Source: Ramicandelaber brevisporus (taxonomy: Eukaryota; Kickxellomycota; Ramicandelaberales; Ramicandelaberaceae). From it: a stretch of 13,507 nt of DNA. Where the stretch lies: contig MU603004.1 of the NCBI GenBank assembly GCA_025201865.1, positions 1-13,507 on the forward strand, read 5' to 3'. Below the pieces are notes generated by a model, which was not told the origin of the DNA, did no database searches, and worked only from the letters and a program-made list of their open reading frames with translations. Below are positions 1 to 7,417 of the stretch, piece after piece; positions within the stretch are counted from its first letter, which is position 1; each line of letters begins with the position of its first letter. A program made the position numbers and the translations under genes.

Positions 1-640
1 TCTCGCATCAGCAATCAATCAGCCATATCAACATCGGGATATTATCCAAGGTTGGATGTGTGTTACATCTGATTGTGGTTATTGTGGTTATACAGTTGAT
101 AATAGGAGACATCACAAGACAAAGATGCACTATGGCATTCAACTATCGATAGTCCCTGCCCTTGTATTGAGATTACTTTATGGGGGAAAGTATACTTCGT
201 GCTTTCTCATTACTCGACTGGACACAGCCACCACTAATAGCAGTGTCGGATCAATTAACTCGACGAGCTAAGATAATAGCGAGTGTAATGATGATGCTAT
301 ACATTAGCCGGAAATAGCGATATTATCTGCAAACCTCTTTCATAACGTTTTGTCATGCTTAATAAGTATTTTATACCAACATTTTAATTTTATTGGTCAG
401 TTATTTTCCACAAAGTTTGTTATTTTTTCGGAAATTCAGCCAACCAGCCCCCTCCTCCCCCAAAACACACAATCAACCAACCAGCCAACCAGTTGTTTCC
501 GGCTCTTCTTCTCCAGCTAAGCTATCAACGACGACTTCTTCTTTGCCAAAATCAAGAGCAGAAAAGAAACACAGCCAAGACGATCAGCAGCGGTAGCAGC
601 AGCAACAGTAACAGTAGCAGCAACAGTAGCGACAAAGAGT
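1..640 (+). promoter_or_regulatory. Upstream region and leader of the NF-YB gene
   Basis: No recognisable gene lies here. A forward frame is open from position 2 to 271, but the peptide resembles nothing I know and looks like chance. From about 420 the sequence becomes pyrimidine- and CCAA-rich (a C/T run near 450-460, CCAACCAGCCAACC near 475-490), and from about 580 to 631 it is CAG/CAA-rich. This looks like a fungal core promoter followed by an unstructured 5' leader. A 12-bp palindrome ACTATCGATAGT sits at 142-153 and an inverted CCAAT box at 392-396. Transcription start sites cannot be placed from sequence. Confidence 0.5.
391..398 (-). promoter_or_regulatory. Inverted CCAAT box upstream of NF-YB gene
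   Basis: ATTGGTC on the plus strand reads GACCAAT on the minus strand. This fits the NF-Y/HAP consensus RRCCAAT, although the base after CCAAT is A rather than the preferred G/C. It lies about 245 bp before the ATG of the NF-YB gene. NF-Y sites work in either orientation. If the CAG/CAA-rich segment is 5' leader, the box would fall in the usual proximal-promoter range. Confidence 0.4.
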
Positions 641-1321
641 ATGGACGGAGACGGCTCAGAGGAGATCAAACAGAACGAGCGTTTGCTCCCCATTGCAAAC
701 GTGGCTCGCATCATGAAGAAGGCGTTGCCTGAAAGTGCAAAAGTCTCCAAAGAAGCCAAAGAATGCGTTCAAGAATGCGTATCAGAGTTCATTTCATTCA
801 TTACTAGCGAGGCTAGCGACCGATGCCAGCAAGAGAAGCGCAAGACTATCAATGGAGATGACATTTTGTGGGCAATGCAGAGTTTGGGCTTTGAAAACTA
901 TGCTGAAGTTATGAGACTGTATTTGACGCAGTATAGAGAACATAATAAAACGGAACAGCAGCAGCAGGCAGCGCAGGCTCAAGCTGCGGCGGGTGAAGAC
1001 ACTGTGGCAACAGGAGCGACGTCGGGAGGAGCAATGACGGATTCTGCAGCTGCTGCGGCAATGTTGGATATGCATCAGCTTCAAGCTCAACAGCAACAAC
1101 AGCATGCAATGTTCCAGGCTGCTCAACAAATGCAACAGCAGCCATATGCAGGCTTGGCTGCAGCTGCAGGATTACAGGCTCAGCAACAGCACCAGCAGCA
1201 ATTGGCAGCTCAGCAACAAGGGATGCTGCAGCAGCTTGGTGGAATTGAAGGGCTCGCCGGTCTTGCCAACCAGCCAAATGATCGTCTTGGCTTCCTTGCA
1301 CAATCCAGCAACTTTATGTAG
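641..1321 (+). CDS. HAP3: NF-YB / Hap3 subunit of the CCAAT-binding factor
   Basis: This encodes a 226-residue histone-fold subunit of the nuclear NF-Y (HAP) complex, which pairs with NF-YC/Hap5, recruits NF-YA/Hap2 and binds CCAAT boxes. Residues 14-100 are near-identical to the family core: [16 protein letters not shown] at 15-30, then [20 protein letters not shown] and [14 protein letters not shown] (66-79). This whole core is typical of NF-YB and not of NF-YC or other histone-fold proteins. The start is the first ATG in frame just before the core, and the protein ends in a TAG stop. After residue 105 the chain is Gln/Ala-rich ([10 protein letters not shown] and several QQQ runs) for about 100 residues, then has a short tail rich in Gly, Leu and Asn. 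Yeast Hap3 and animal NF-YB lack such a tail; Gln-rich domains are normally found in NF-YA and NF-YC. No intron is seen. The assignment is firm; the role of the tail is inferred. Confidence 0.97.
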   Translation: MDGDGSEEIKQNERLLPIANVARIMKKALPESAKVSKEAKECVQECVSEFISFITSEASDRCQQEKRKTINGDDILWAMQSLGFENYAEVMRLYLTQYREHNKTEQQQQAAQAQAAAGEDTVATGATSGGAMTDSAAAAAMLDMHQLQAQQQQQHAMFQAAQQMQQQPYAGLAAAAGLQAQQQHQQQLAAQQQGMLQQLGGIEGLAGLANQPNDRLGFLAQSSNFM

Positions 1322-1647
1322 AAAACCATCTTCCTAATAACAATACAAAACAAAAAAGATAAAAAAGATACATTCCTATTCTCGTCAATACATACTTTGT
1401 TCATTTCCTTTATCCTTTATCCCTTGTTCTTTTTTTTTATAAGCTCTTAAAAAGTTATCTTGCTCTTGTTGATGTCAGTAGGATGTGAATCATCAATTCA
1501 ATTGATCAATCAGGAAAGTGACTTTGTTATCTCGAGCATGAGAACGCACACAAACGCACACAAGCATGCACCACACCACACTATGCTACTACAACAGTAA
1601 CACACCACCACCACCAGCAGAACAAAGTAAACTACGAAATATTTTGT
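1322..1647. other. Intergenic: NF-YB 3' end and CBS-like promoter/leader
   Basis: An A-rich stretch (1340-1372) follows the NF-YB stop; no exact AATAAA is present. A T-run lies at about 1430-1440 and a 10-bp palindrome ATTGATCAAT at 1501-1510. From about 1545 to 1635 the strand is CA/CAA/CAC-rich and poor in G, which looks like the unstructured leader of the next gene. Confidence 0.45.
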
Positions 1648-3231
1648 ATGACGCCTTCATCTGATCTCCCGCTTGCCTCCAGCGTTGGCAACACGCCTGT
1701 CGTGTCCGTGCCCTCTCTCGCCTCTTCCAGCGAGCCCTCCGGCATACTCGCCAAGCTCGAGTTCCTGAACCCGTTTGGCTCCATCAAGGACCGCGCCGCT
1801 GTTGCGTTTGCCCAACATCATCTCATCTCCACTCAACAGCAACAACAGCAGCTTACTCATGACACCACCCTTGTCATTCCCTCTTCCGGCAACTTTGCAT
1901 TCTCGCTCTGCTCTCTTGTGGCCAGCTTGCCGGCTGATATCCGTCCTCGCAAAATGATTTGCATCTTGCCAGAACGAACTAGCGAGGAAATGAAGCAAGC
2001 CCTTAAATCGGTCGGTGCAGAGATTGTCCGGTCGCTGGATGGAGCGCCTGCGGATGCACCGGAATCAGGCGTGCAGATTGCGGAGAGAATGGCAAACGAA
2101 CTTCCAGCGCCAGTGCTGATTGTTGATGAGTGCGCTGCCGTCAAGAGCAACGTCATTGAAAAGTGCTACGAGGCAATGGCTGATGAGATTCTGAAGCAGA
2201 CTGATGGCAAGTTGGATGCAATTGTGGTTGGAGTGGAAACAGGACGATCCGTTAGTGGACTGTCGGCTGCGTTAAAGAAGGTGCTGCCCAATGTCGATGT
2301 GATTGGAGTCGAGCCATCAAACTCTTGCATTTCGGATAGCATTGAAATGGATGGCACATCAACTACAGCGGTAACAGCAACTACTACTACGGGTCGAACT
2401 TGGATGATTGAGGACATTGGCCATGTTCATGCCGCGCCATCTCTTAACCCAGCTGCCGTCGATATGTGGATCAAAGTCAGTGATCAGGTTGCCTATTCTG
2501 TTGCTCGTCGCTTGATTCGTCGTGGTATTCACTGTGGTCCGTCATCTGGCGCGGTGATTGCTGCTGCCCAGAATTACACGCGGGCTGTCAATGCCAGCGC
2601 CAAAGTCTTGGCCGTGTTGAACGATTCTGCGCGCCGCTACTCTTCAACTCTGCTGAACGATGAATGGCTGCTTGGCCACGATTTGATGGATGCCGAGTTT
2701 GCTGACTCTGTTCGCTTTGATTTGATTGATCAATATCGCGCAGCCAGCGTTGAGGACCTGCAGCTCCCAGCCGCTGTTGCCATTCCAACCACTGCCAACG
2801 TTGAGCAAGCCATGGACTTGATGCTGTCTCGCGAGTTCTCACAGCTGCCCGTTATCGAACCAACAACTCGCAAGCTGATTGGATACATCTCCCAAGGCGC
2901 GCTGCGCTCTCATCTGGATCGCGGCAATGCTCAGCTGGATGATCCGGTTACAACCTGGATGTATCGCTTTGGTGCTGGCAAACGTCCGCGCACCAGCTCG
3001 TCCGAAGGCACTACAACCCCACAGCCAGTGCTGGCGCGTCGTCCGCGTGCGGCTATTCAGGAGTACAAGGTGATTACGCCAGAGACGCCGCTGTCTGAGC
3101 TTGCCCGTTTCTTTGAGACGCACAGTGTTGGATTTGTAACCGATGCTGATCGCCGCTTCTGCCTCGCAGTGGTTACCAAATACGACCTGCTCAAGTTCCT
3201 TTCTCGCCGTTCAGCTGCTCTTGGCATCTAA
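1648..3231 (+). CDS. CBS: Cystathionine beta-synthase-like protein with altered PLP site
   Basis: This 527-residue protein has the fold-type II PLP-enzyme layout of cystathionine beta-synthase (serine plus homocysteine to cystathionine, transsulfuration). It starts directly in the catalytic domain, without the animal heme-binding N-terminus, as in yeast Cys4. NPFGSIKDR (41-49) carries the PLP Schiff-base lysine, K47. Other conserved blocks are the asparagine loop region SSGN (79-82), a KSVGAEIVR block (120-128), DKW-like DMWIK (272-276), GPSSGA (297-302, with S299 near the PLP ring nitrogen position) and DSARRYSSTLL (326-336). Two C-terminal CBS (Bateman) domains lie at about 367-425 and 472-522. 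Odd points: the phosphate loop GTGGT reads ETGRS (197-201), the substrate loop SGNTG reads SGNFA, and the NPLAHY region is not conserved. A Gln tract (63-68) is inserted. The gene has an early C-ending codon bias. It may be a catalytically altered paralogue, so activity should not be assumed. Confidence 0.85.
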   Translation: MTPSSDLPLASSVGNTPVVSVPSLASSSEPSGILAKLEFLNPFGSIKDRAAVAFAQHHLISTQQQQQQLTHDTTLVIPSSGNFAFSLCSLVASLPADIRPRKMICILPERTSEEMKQALKSVGAEIVRSLDGAPADAPESGVQIAERMANELPAPVLIVDECAAVKSNVIEKCYEAMADEILKQTDGKLDAIVVGVETGRSVSGLSAALKKVLPNVDVIGVEPSNSCISDSIEMDGTSTTAVTATTTTGRTWMIEDIGHVHAAPSLNPAAVDMWIKVSDQVAYSVARRLIRRGIHCGPSSGAVIAAAQNYTRAVNASAKVLAVLNDSARRYSSTLLNDEWLLGHDLMDAEFADSVRFDLIDQYRAASVEDLQLPAAVAIPTTANVEQAMDLMLSREFSQLPVIEPTTRKLIGYISQGALRSHLDRGNAQLDDPVTTWMYRFGAGKRPRTSSSEGTTTPQPVLARRPRAAIQEYKVITPETPLSELARFFETHSVGFVTDADRRFCLAVVTKYDLLKFLSRRSAALGI

Positions 3232-3361
3232 CTTCACCTTTTGCCTTCCTCTTCCAGTTCCTCCTCCTCCTCTCTTTATAACTTTAAATCTTTATTTGCC
3301 TTAATGGACAATTGTTTTGTTTTGTTTTTTTCTTAAAAAGAATCATCATAATAACTGCTAT
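3232..3361. other. Short convergent intergenic spacer with 3' ends
   Basis: A 130-bp spacer lies between the stops of the CBS-like gene (+) and RPC37 (-). TTTATT at 3291-3296 is AATAAA on the minus strand, about 65 nt past the RPC37 stop, and is a plausible poly(A) signal. The plus strand has a T-rich run at 3310-3335 but no AATAAA. Confidence 0.5.
3291..3296 (-). terminator. Poly(A) signal AATAAA for RPC37
   Basis: Exact AATAAA on the minus strand, 66 nt downstream of the RPC37 stop codon. Assigned by position and motif only. Confidence 0.45.
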
Positions 3362-4621
3362 TCAAGTGATTAGCTTTGCAGGTTTGGCAACTTGAAGCAC
3401 TTCCTCGCTTCCAGCAAACATTCCTCTGTACAGCATCTCTGCCTCTTCTGAAGCTTCATCGTTATATCTAAACAGCTGCCATGGCTCCTCGCGCAATTCC
3501 TTCCGCATATATGAGATTGATGCCTTACGCGCCTCAACAATCTCCTGTCTCTCAGCTGCTCTCATTTGCAGCTGAACAGTCTTTCCAGCTCCTCCAGCCT
3601 CGTCAGCACCATCCTCGTCCATGTCATCGCCTTCTCCTAGTGCGGAAGTGCCTCGTTTTGAGAGTAATTTGTCAATTGAGTCTCTGGCATCAATGTAGCC
3701 GAGACCAGGGCGGAACTGGTCAATTTTATCAACAAGTGTCAGATGTAGCTTGCCGTTGCTCATGATACCAACTGCGTATTTGGTTGGTGCTGAGATATTA
3801 ACTGAGGACAATGTTTGCATATTCAATGGCTGATCACTCTTGTTCGCCTCGATTGCTGCAGCCACCGTTAACACTCCAACTGGCGCAGAGTTGCTATCAT
3901 TAGTTGCTGCTGAGCTTGCGGCGGCTGCTGCTGCTGCTGCTGCACGACCACGTCCTTTAGTAATTGGTGCAATCATTGAATCGCCTCCAGCCTGTTCTTT
4001 GATTTTATTGCTGCTGCTGTTTACACCCTCAGTGTTTGAATCAATGATAGACTCCATTGCAATTTGACCTGATCCAAAGTCTCTTCCTTTATCTTGGTTG
4101 TACAAGGCTGCACCAGTGTCCAATGGAATGTCCAGTTCAAACATTTTACTCTTTGGCTTTGCACGCACCACAGCTGGTCGGGATGATGGGTCAAACACTA
4201 AATGTGATTCACGGACTGGAAACTGGAACAAACGTAAATGCTGAGTCAGCGTATTGCTGAGATACACTGGAATCTCTCTAACAACCGGATTGTCATTCGA
4301 GCCAGATGCGCCGCTACCGCCACCGCCAGTGGCATCTGAAGGATCGAAGCCGGATGGAGGCGTGTTTTGCTCAGTCGAGATGATGGAATCTAGCGTGCGC
4401 GATGGATGTCCAGCACCGTCGTCATCAATGTCCATGGCATCGTGTTGTGCAGTCGCAGCAGCAGTTGTTGCAGCTAGATCTGCCGCATCTGGCTGCGCTG
4501 TCTGGTGTAACTGTGACTGTGGCTGAGGGTCAACGTCCATGTCTTCAACGTCCAGTGGATCAATTACAACTTTGGCGGCAGCTTTGCCTCGTCGGCCGGC
4601 TGCTTCACGTCTTGGTGGCAT
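3362..4621 (-). CDS. RPC37: RNA polymerase III subunit RPC37/RPC5
   Basis: This 419-residue protein is a homologue of the Pol III subunit Rpc37 (POLR3E/RPC5 in animals). Rpc37 pairs with Rpc53 in a TFIIF-like module that acts in initiation, termination and reinitiation at tRNA and 5S genes. The family signature is visible: NPVVREIPVYLSNTL at about 111-125, LRLFQFPVR (129-137), then a KPKSKMFELDIPLDT-like strand, a YAVGIMSNGKLHLTLVD block, QFRPGLGYID, and near the end EEPWQLFRYND, which matches the conserved EEPW segment. It stops soon after that block, so it lacks the long animal C-terminus and is fungal-like. Residues 1-110 are acidic and low-complexity (DVEDMDVD, AMDIDDDG), and a poly-Ala tract (GCT repeats, near 3920-3945) interrupts the middle. 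The start MPPRREAAGRRGK is the only sensible ATG, 166 bp from the divergent RRP42 start. Confidence 0.92.
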   Translation of the reverse strand: MPPRREAAGRRGKAAAKVVIDPLDVEDMDVDPQPQSQLHQTAQPDAADLAATTAAATAQHDAMDIDDDGAGHPSRTLDSIISTEQNTPPSGFDPSDATGGGGSGASGSNDNPVVREIPVYLSNTLTQHLRLFQFPVRESHLVFDPSSRPAVVRAKPKSKMFELDIPLDTGAALYNQDKGRDFGSGQIAMESIIDSNTEGVNSSSNKIKEQAGGDSMIAPITKGRGRAAAAAAAAASSAATNDSNSAPVGVLTVAAAIEANKSDQPLNMQTLSSVNISAPTKYAVGIMSNGKLHLTLVDKIDQFRPGLGYIDARDSIDKLLSKRGTSALGEGDDMDEDGADEAGGAGKTVQLQMRAAERQEIVEARKASISYMRKELREEPWQLFRYNDEASEEAEMLYRGMFAGSEEVLQVAKPAKLIT

Positions 4622-4787
4622 AGAGCGCTTGTATAGATGTGTGCGTTTGTCTGTGTCTGTGTTTTTTTTCTTGTTGTTTCAAGTCCGATCTCGAAGATAA
4701 CTTTTAAAAAAGTGCGACAACAACGACGCAACGACAACAACAACAACAACAACAACAGCAACAGTAGATCGATAAGCAAGTGAACCA
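4622..4787. promoter_or_regulatory. Bidirectional promoter between RPC37 and RRP42
   Basis: Only 166 bp separate the two divergent start codons. The left side read on the minus strand is A/C-rich (CACAGACACAGACAAACG), and the right side on the plus strand is a (CAA)n tract at about 4716-4764, so each gene gets an A/C-rich leader. A short palindromic core CTTTTAAAAAAG lies near 4701-4712. ATCGATAA occurs near 4768. No TATA box was recognised. Confidence 0.6.
4716..4764 (+). repeat. (CAA)n microsatellite in RRP42 leader
   Basis: Nearly pure CAA triplets run from about 4735 to 4757, with imperfect copies on both sides. The tract ends about 25 nt before the RRP42 ATG and is probably transcribed as unstructured leader. 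Confidence 0.75.
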
Positions 4788-5912
4788 ATGCCAGCACCAG
4801 CGTTTTCAGTTGCCGAGCGCGACTATGTGCGCTGCGGTGTTGATTCTGACATTCGTCTCGACGGCCGGTCGCGTTTGGACGGCCGTGATTTCCTGCTACG
4901 AACCGAGTGTATTGTGCAGGCCAACGGCAGTGCTCGAGTGCGCTGGACTGGTATCAGCCCTGATGCTGCTGGTGCTATTGCTGCTGCTGATTCGGATGAG
5001 ATGGACATTGATTCTACAAATGAACATGACAATGTCGGCATGAATGATGATGGTGATGATATGTATGGATCGATATCAACGGGCAATGCTGGAGGCAGAC
5101 AAGGCGGCACAGATGTTCTTGTTGGTGTAAAAGCTGAGATATCTGACATCCAGCCAGGCGATCCAAACCCACTATTGGGCTCCATTGTTGTCAATGTGGA
5201 CTGTGCACCAAATGCTGCACAAGATGTTGAAAGTGCATGTGGTATTCCCGACGATTCAGTCAATGTTGCAATGACTCAGGCGCTTGCACGTGTTCTGTGC
5301 AGCCCACAGCAGCTGCAAGGAAGCGGAATTGATTTGAAGGCACTGTGTGTGATTCCAAACAAGGTTCGGTGGGTACTGCATGTTGATGCATTGGTGCTGG
5401 ATTATGATGGAAACCTGCTGGATGCATTGACAATTGCTGCTCGAGCTGCATTGGCCAACACTCGGCTGCCAAAGGTTATTGTGGCAAGTGCAGATGGCTC
5501 TGAGGATAGCGATGAGGTTGAGTATGAGGTTGTGGATGACCCCGCTGCATCAACTCCAGTTGCAGGCTGGGAAACTGTGCCTGTCAGCGTCACTCTCAAT
5601 TTGATTGGATCTCACTATGTGGTTGATGCATCTCCGGCTGAAGAAATGTGCGCTGATGCACGCGTTGCAGTGTCTGTAAACAACAAGGGCAACATTGCGG
5701 CCGTCCAGAAGATGGGAAATGCAACCGGCATTCCGCCAAGTGTCTTTGCGAATATGATTCAGGCTGCTGCGAGAATTGGACGCCAGCGTCTGACATTGCT
5801 GGACAGACGGATTTCTGCGGCTGGCAAGTATCATTTGAGGCGTAGTCAGATGACAGCCGATGAACGTGCTGAAGCCGAAAAGAAAGAAGTCAACTTCATG
5901 TCTGTCTTTTAA
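4788..5912 (+). CDS. RRP42: Exosome core subunit RRP42 (EXOSC7)
   Basis: This 374-residue RNase PH-fold subunit belongs to the nine-member ring of the nuclear and cytoplasmic RNA exosome, which is structural in eukaryotes. Family blocks in order: AERDYVRCGVDSDIRLDGR (9-27), NGSARVRW (46-53), TDVLVGVKAEI (108-118), a VDC-like strand (VVNVDCAPNA), SGIDLKALCVIP, RWVLHVDALVLDYDGNLLDA and HYVVDASPAEE. This pattern fits RRP42/EXOSC7 better than RRP43 or RRP45. Between blocks two and three an insert of about 54 acidic residues (DSDEMDID, NDDGDDM) replaces the two- or three-residue turn of the family. The start codon sits in an ACCAATG context right after a (CAA)n leader. Three AATAAA motifs follow the stop. 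The gene shares a bidirectional promoter with RPC37. Confidence 0.95.
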   Translation: MPAPAFSVAERDYVRCGVDSDIRLDGRSRLDGRDFLLRTECIVQANGSARVRWTGISPDAAGAIAAADSDEMDIDSTNEHDNVGMNDDGDDMYGSISTGNAGGRQGGTDVLVGVKAEISDIQPGDPNPLLGSIVVNVDCAPNAAQDVESACGIPDDSVNVAMTQALARVLCSPQQLQGSGIDLKALCVIPNKVRWVLHVDALVLDYDGNLLDALTIAARAALANTRLPKVIVASADGSEDSDEVEYEVVDDPAASTPVAGWETVPVSVTLNLIGSHYVVDASPAEEMCADARVAVSVNNKGNIAAVQKMGNATGIPPSVFANMIQAAARIGRQRLTLLDRRISAAGKYHLRRSQMTADERAEAEKKEVNFMSVF

Positions 5913-5929
5913 GTTAAAAAAAAAAGAGA

Positions 5930-5980
5930 AATAAAAAGAATAAGACGCTCTCTTCTTACTCACAAAATAAAAGGAATAAA
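5930..5980 (+). terminator. Cluster of AATAAA poly(A) signals for RRP42
   Basis: Exact AATAAA hexamers occur at 5930-5935, 5966-5971 and 5975-5980, 18-68 nt past the RRP42 stop, in the 128-bp spacer shared with the convergent dehydrogenase gene. Confidence 0.6.
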
Positions 5981-6040
5981 AGTACACACATCCAAACTGT
6001 TTAAAGACGAAAGAAACAAAGAACATTAATAGAGTTGAAT

Positions 6041-6928
6041 TTACAGTTTAGACTTGCGAGCCAGTGCACGGAGCTCATCAATACGCTTCAACGACTTTTC
6101 GTCAACAAAGAAGTCTGGAATGAGCTGCTCCTCATCAGCCTTTGGATCACACAGATACTTGCGCAGATCCTGTACACCATGCTCACGCAGCACAATCTCA
6201 TCAACGCAGAAGTTGCCGGTAAATGTCTTGCTATCCTTGGTCAGGATAATGTGAGCAGCATCCGCCATAATCTCCGGAACTCTGCCCTGTGCAATCTGCT
6301 CAGATGCACCTGGAATCGCCTGCAGCGCAGCAGTGTTGATGATGGTCAATGGCCAGAGTGCATTAACGGCAACGCCATCATCACGGAACTCCTCAGCCAT
6401 GCCCAGAACGCACATCGACATGCCGAACTTGGCCATTGTGTAAGCAACATGGGGAGCAAACCACTTTACATCCATGTCGAGTGGCGCAGACAGGTTCAAA
6501 ATGTGCGGGTTCTTTGACTTGCGCAAATATGGCACTGCATACTTGCTCACCATGTACGTGCCACGGGTGTTGACCTGGTGCATCAAGTCGTACTTCTTCA
6601 TGGTAGTGTCATCTGTGCTGGTCAGCGAGATGGCAGATGCGTTGTTGACAACGATATCAATGCCGCCAAACTCAGCCACAGTCGCTTCGATCGCCTTCTT
6701 CACAGACGCCTCGTCGCGAATGTCGCACTGAATTGGCAGTGCTTTGCCGCCGGCAGCGCGGATTTCTTCAGCGGCGCTGTAAATGGTACCAGCAAGCTTC
6801 GGGTTTGGATCGGATGTCTTTGCGGCAATGGCGACGTTAGCGCCGTCACGAGCTGCACGCAGTGCGATGGCTTTGCCGATACCGCGAGAAGCGCCGGTAA
6901 TGAAGAGAGTCTTGCCCTTGAGCGACAT
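6041..6928 (-). CDS. HSDL2: HSDL2-type short-chain dehydrogenase, peroxisomal (SKL)
   Basis: This 295-residue NAD(P)-dependent short-chain dehydrogenase/reductase has a fatty-acid or lipid link in HSDL2 relatives; the substrate is not settled. TGASRGIG (11-18) is the cofactor glycine motif. GANVAIAAKT, LAGTIYSAAEEI, NNASAISLT (95-103) and AYTMAKFGMSMCVLGMAEEF are closely HSDL2-like. The catalytic tetrad is visible as N120, S147, Y163 and K167. Animal HSDL2 carries a C-terminal SCP2 sterol-carrier domain, which is absent here. The chain instead ends in SKL, the canonical PTS1 signal, so the product should go to peroxisomes. The start at 6928 (MSLKGKTLFITG) fits the family; the same frame stays open upstream to 7282, but that part is low-complexity CA-rich leader. 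It is convergent with RRP42 and in tandem with ERO1. Confidence 0.93.
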   Translation of the reverse strand: MSLKGKTLFITGASRGIGKAIALRAARDGANVAIAAKTSDPNPKLAGTIYSAAEEIRAAGGKALPIQCDIRDEASVKKAIEATVAEFGGIDIVVNNASAISLTSTDDTTMKKYDLMHQVNTRGTYMVSKYAVPYLRKSKNPHILNLSAPLDMDVKWFAPHVAYTMAKFGMSMCVLGMAEEFRDDGVAVNALWPLTIINTAALQAIPGASEQIAQGRVPEIMADAAHIILTKDSKTFTGNFCVDEIVLREHGVQDLRKYLCDPKADEEQLIPDFFVDEKSLKRIDELRALARKSKL

Positions 6929-6980
6929 CTGTAGACAAAGTGTGTGTGTGTTTGCAAGTGTGCGAGATGAGGTTTCGTGT

Positions 6981-7008
6981 TGTGAGCTGTGAGTTGCGAG
7001 TTGCAAGT
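6981..7008 (+). repeat. 4 x 7-bp tandem repeat
   Basis: The units are TGTGAGC, TGTGAGT, TGCGAGT and TGCAAGT, one after another with no spacer. They lie 53-80 bp upstream of the dehydrogenase ATG, so they are probably in its leader. Confidence 0.7.
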
Positions 7009-7093
7009 TGGAGGATGAGAGCAGCGTCAGAAGGAGATGCTGGCAGCAACGAGCTCGAGCTGAAACGGCGAACCTATTTGAACAACTGGAACG

Positions 7094-7182
7094 CACGTGT
7101 ATCTGTGTGTGCGTGTGTGTGTGATGGTAGGTATTCAGGCGTTCAGCGTGACCACCAACGGACGATTCTGACTTTACACGTG
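7094..7182. promoter_or_regulatory. Pair of CACGTG E-boxes upstream of the dehydrogenase
   Basis: Exact CACGTG palindromes lie at 7094-7099 and 7177-7182, about 166 and 249 bp before the start codon. CACGTG is bound by bHLH factors (Cbf1/Pho4/USF type). Only one more copy was noticed in the window, inside RRP42 coding sequence near 5286. Confidence 0.35.
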
Positions 7183-7417
7183 ATAAAATTCGACCGAACA
7201 AACAACACCTCAAAGCGTCATCAAAGATATCAAAACAGCTAACACGACGTTGGTGATGATGGTACGGATCCGAAGACTGCAAAACTTTGATAAAAAAGTA
7301 GAATAATAATAATGAGGCAATAATCCCTTCCCATTTGGAAAAAGTAAAAGAAAATCAAAGTCAAAATTAAAAGGTGGAATGGAATATGGAACAATTGTTT
7401 ACGCGCGTGGAACCGAT

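Larger units (their letters stand above)
6929..7417 (-). promoter_or_regulatory. Dehydrogenase promoter/leader and ERO1 3' region
   Basis: This holds the 5' region of the dehydrogenase gene and the 3' end of ERO1. Read on the minus strand the first 100 nt are CA-rich. GT/CA microsatellites lie at 6940-6953 and 7103-7123, and four 7-bp tandem units at 6981-7008. Palindromic E-boxes CACGTG occur at 7094-7099 and 7177-7182. An A/T-rich stretch at 7290-7375 probably belongs to the ERO1 3' end. No ORF here is convincing. Confidence 0.5.

Noticed and set aside
142-153. 12-bp palindrome ACTATCGATAGT containing TATCGATA
   Set aside because: It resembles the DRE motif known from Drosophila, but no such system is established for this lineage and a single copy is weak evidence.
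2-271. Forward frame open from the window edge to 271, with Cys/Tyr-rich peptide
   Set aside because: It matches no family I recognise, is only 90 codons, and sits in sequence that otherwise looks intergenic. It could be the tail of an unseen gene, but nothing supports that.
4783-4791. CCAAT-like motif overlapping the RRP42 start codon
   Set aside because: It spans the ATG itself (ACCAATG), does not fit the 3' part of the NF-Y consensus, and is better explained as start-codon context.
4823-5263. 146-codon minus-strand frame inside RRP42, and similar long antisense frames in other genes
   Set aside because: Shadows of strongly supported genes on the other strand, with no recognisable protein features.
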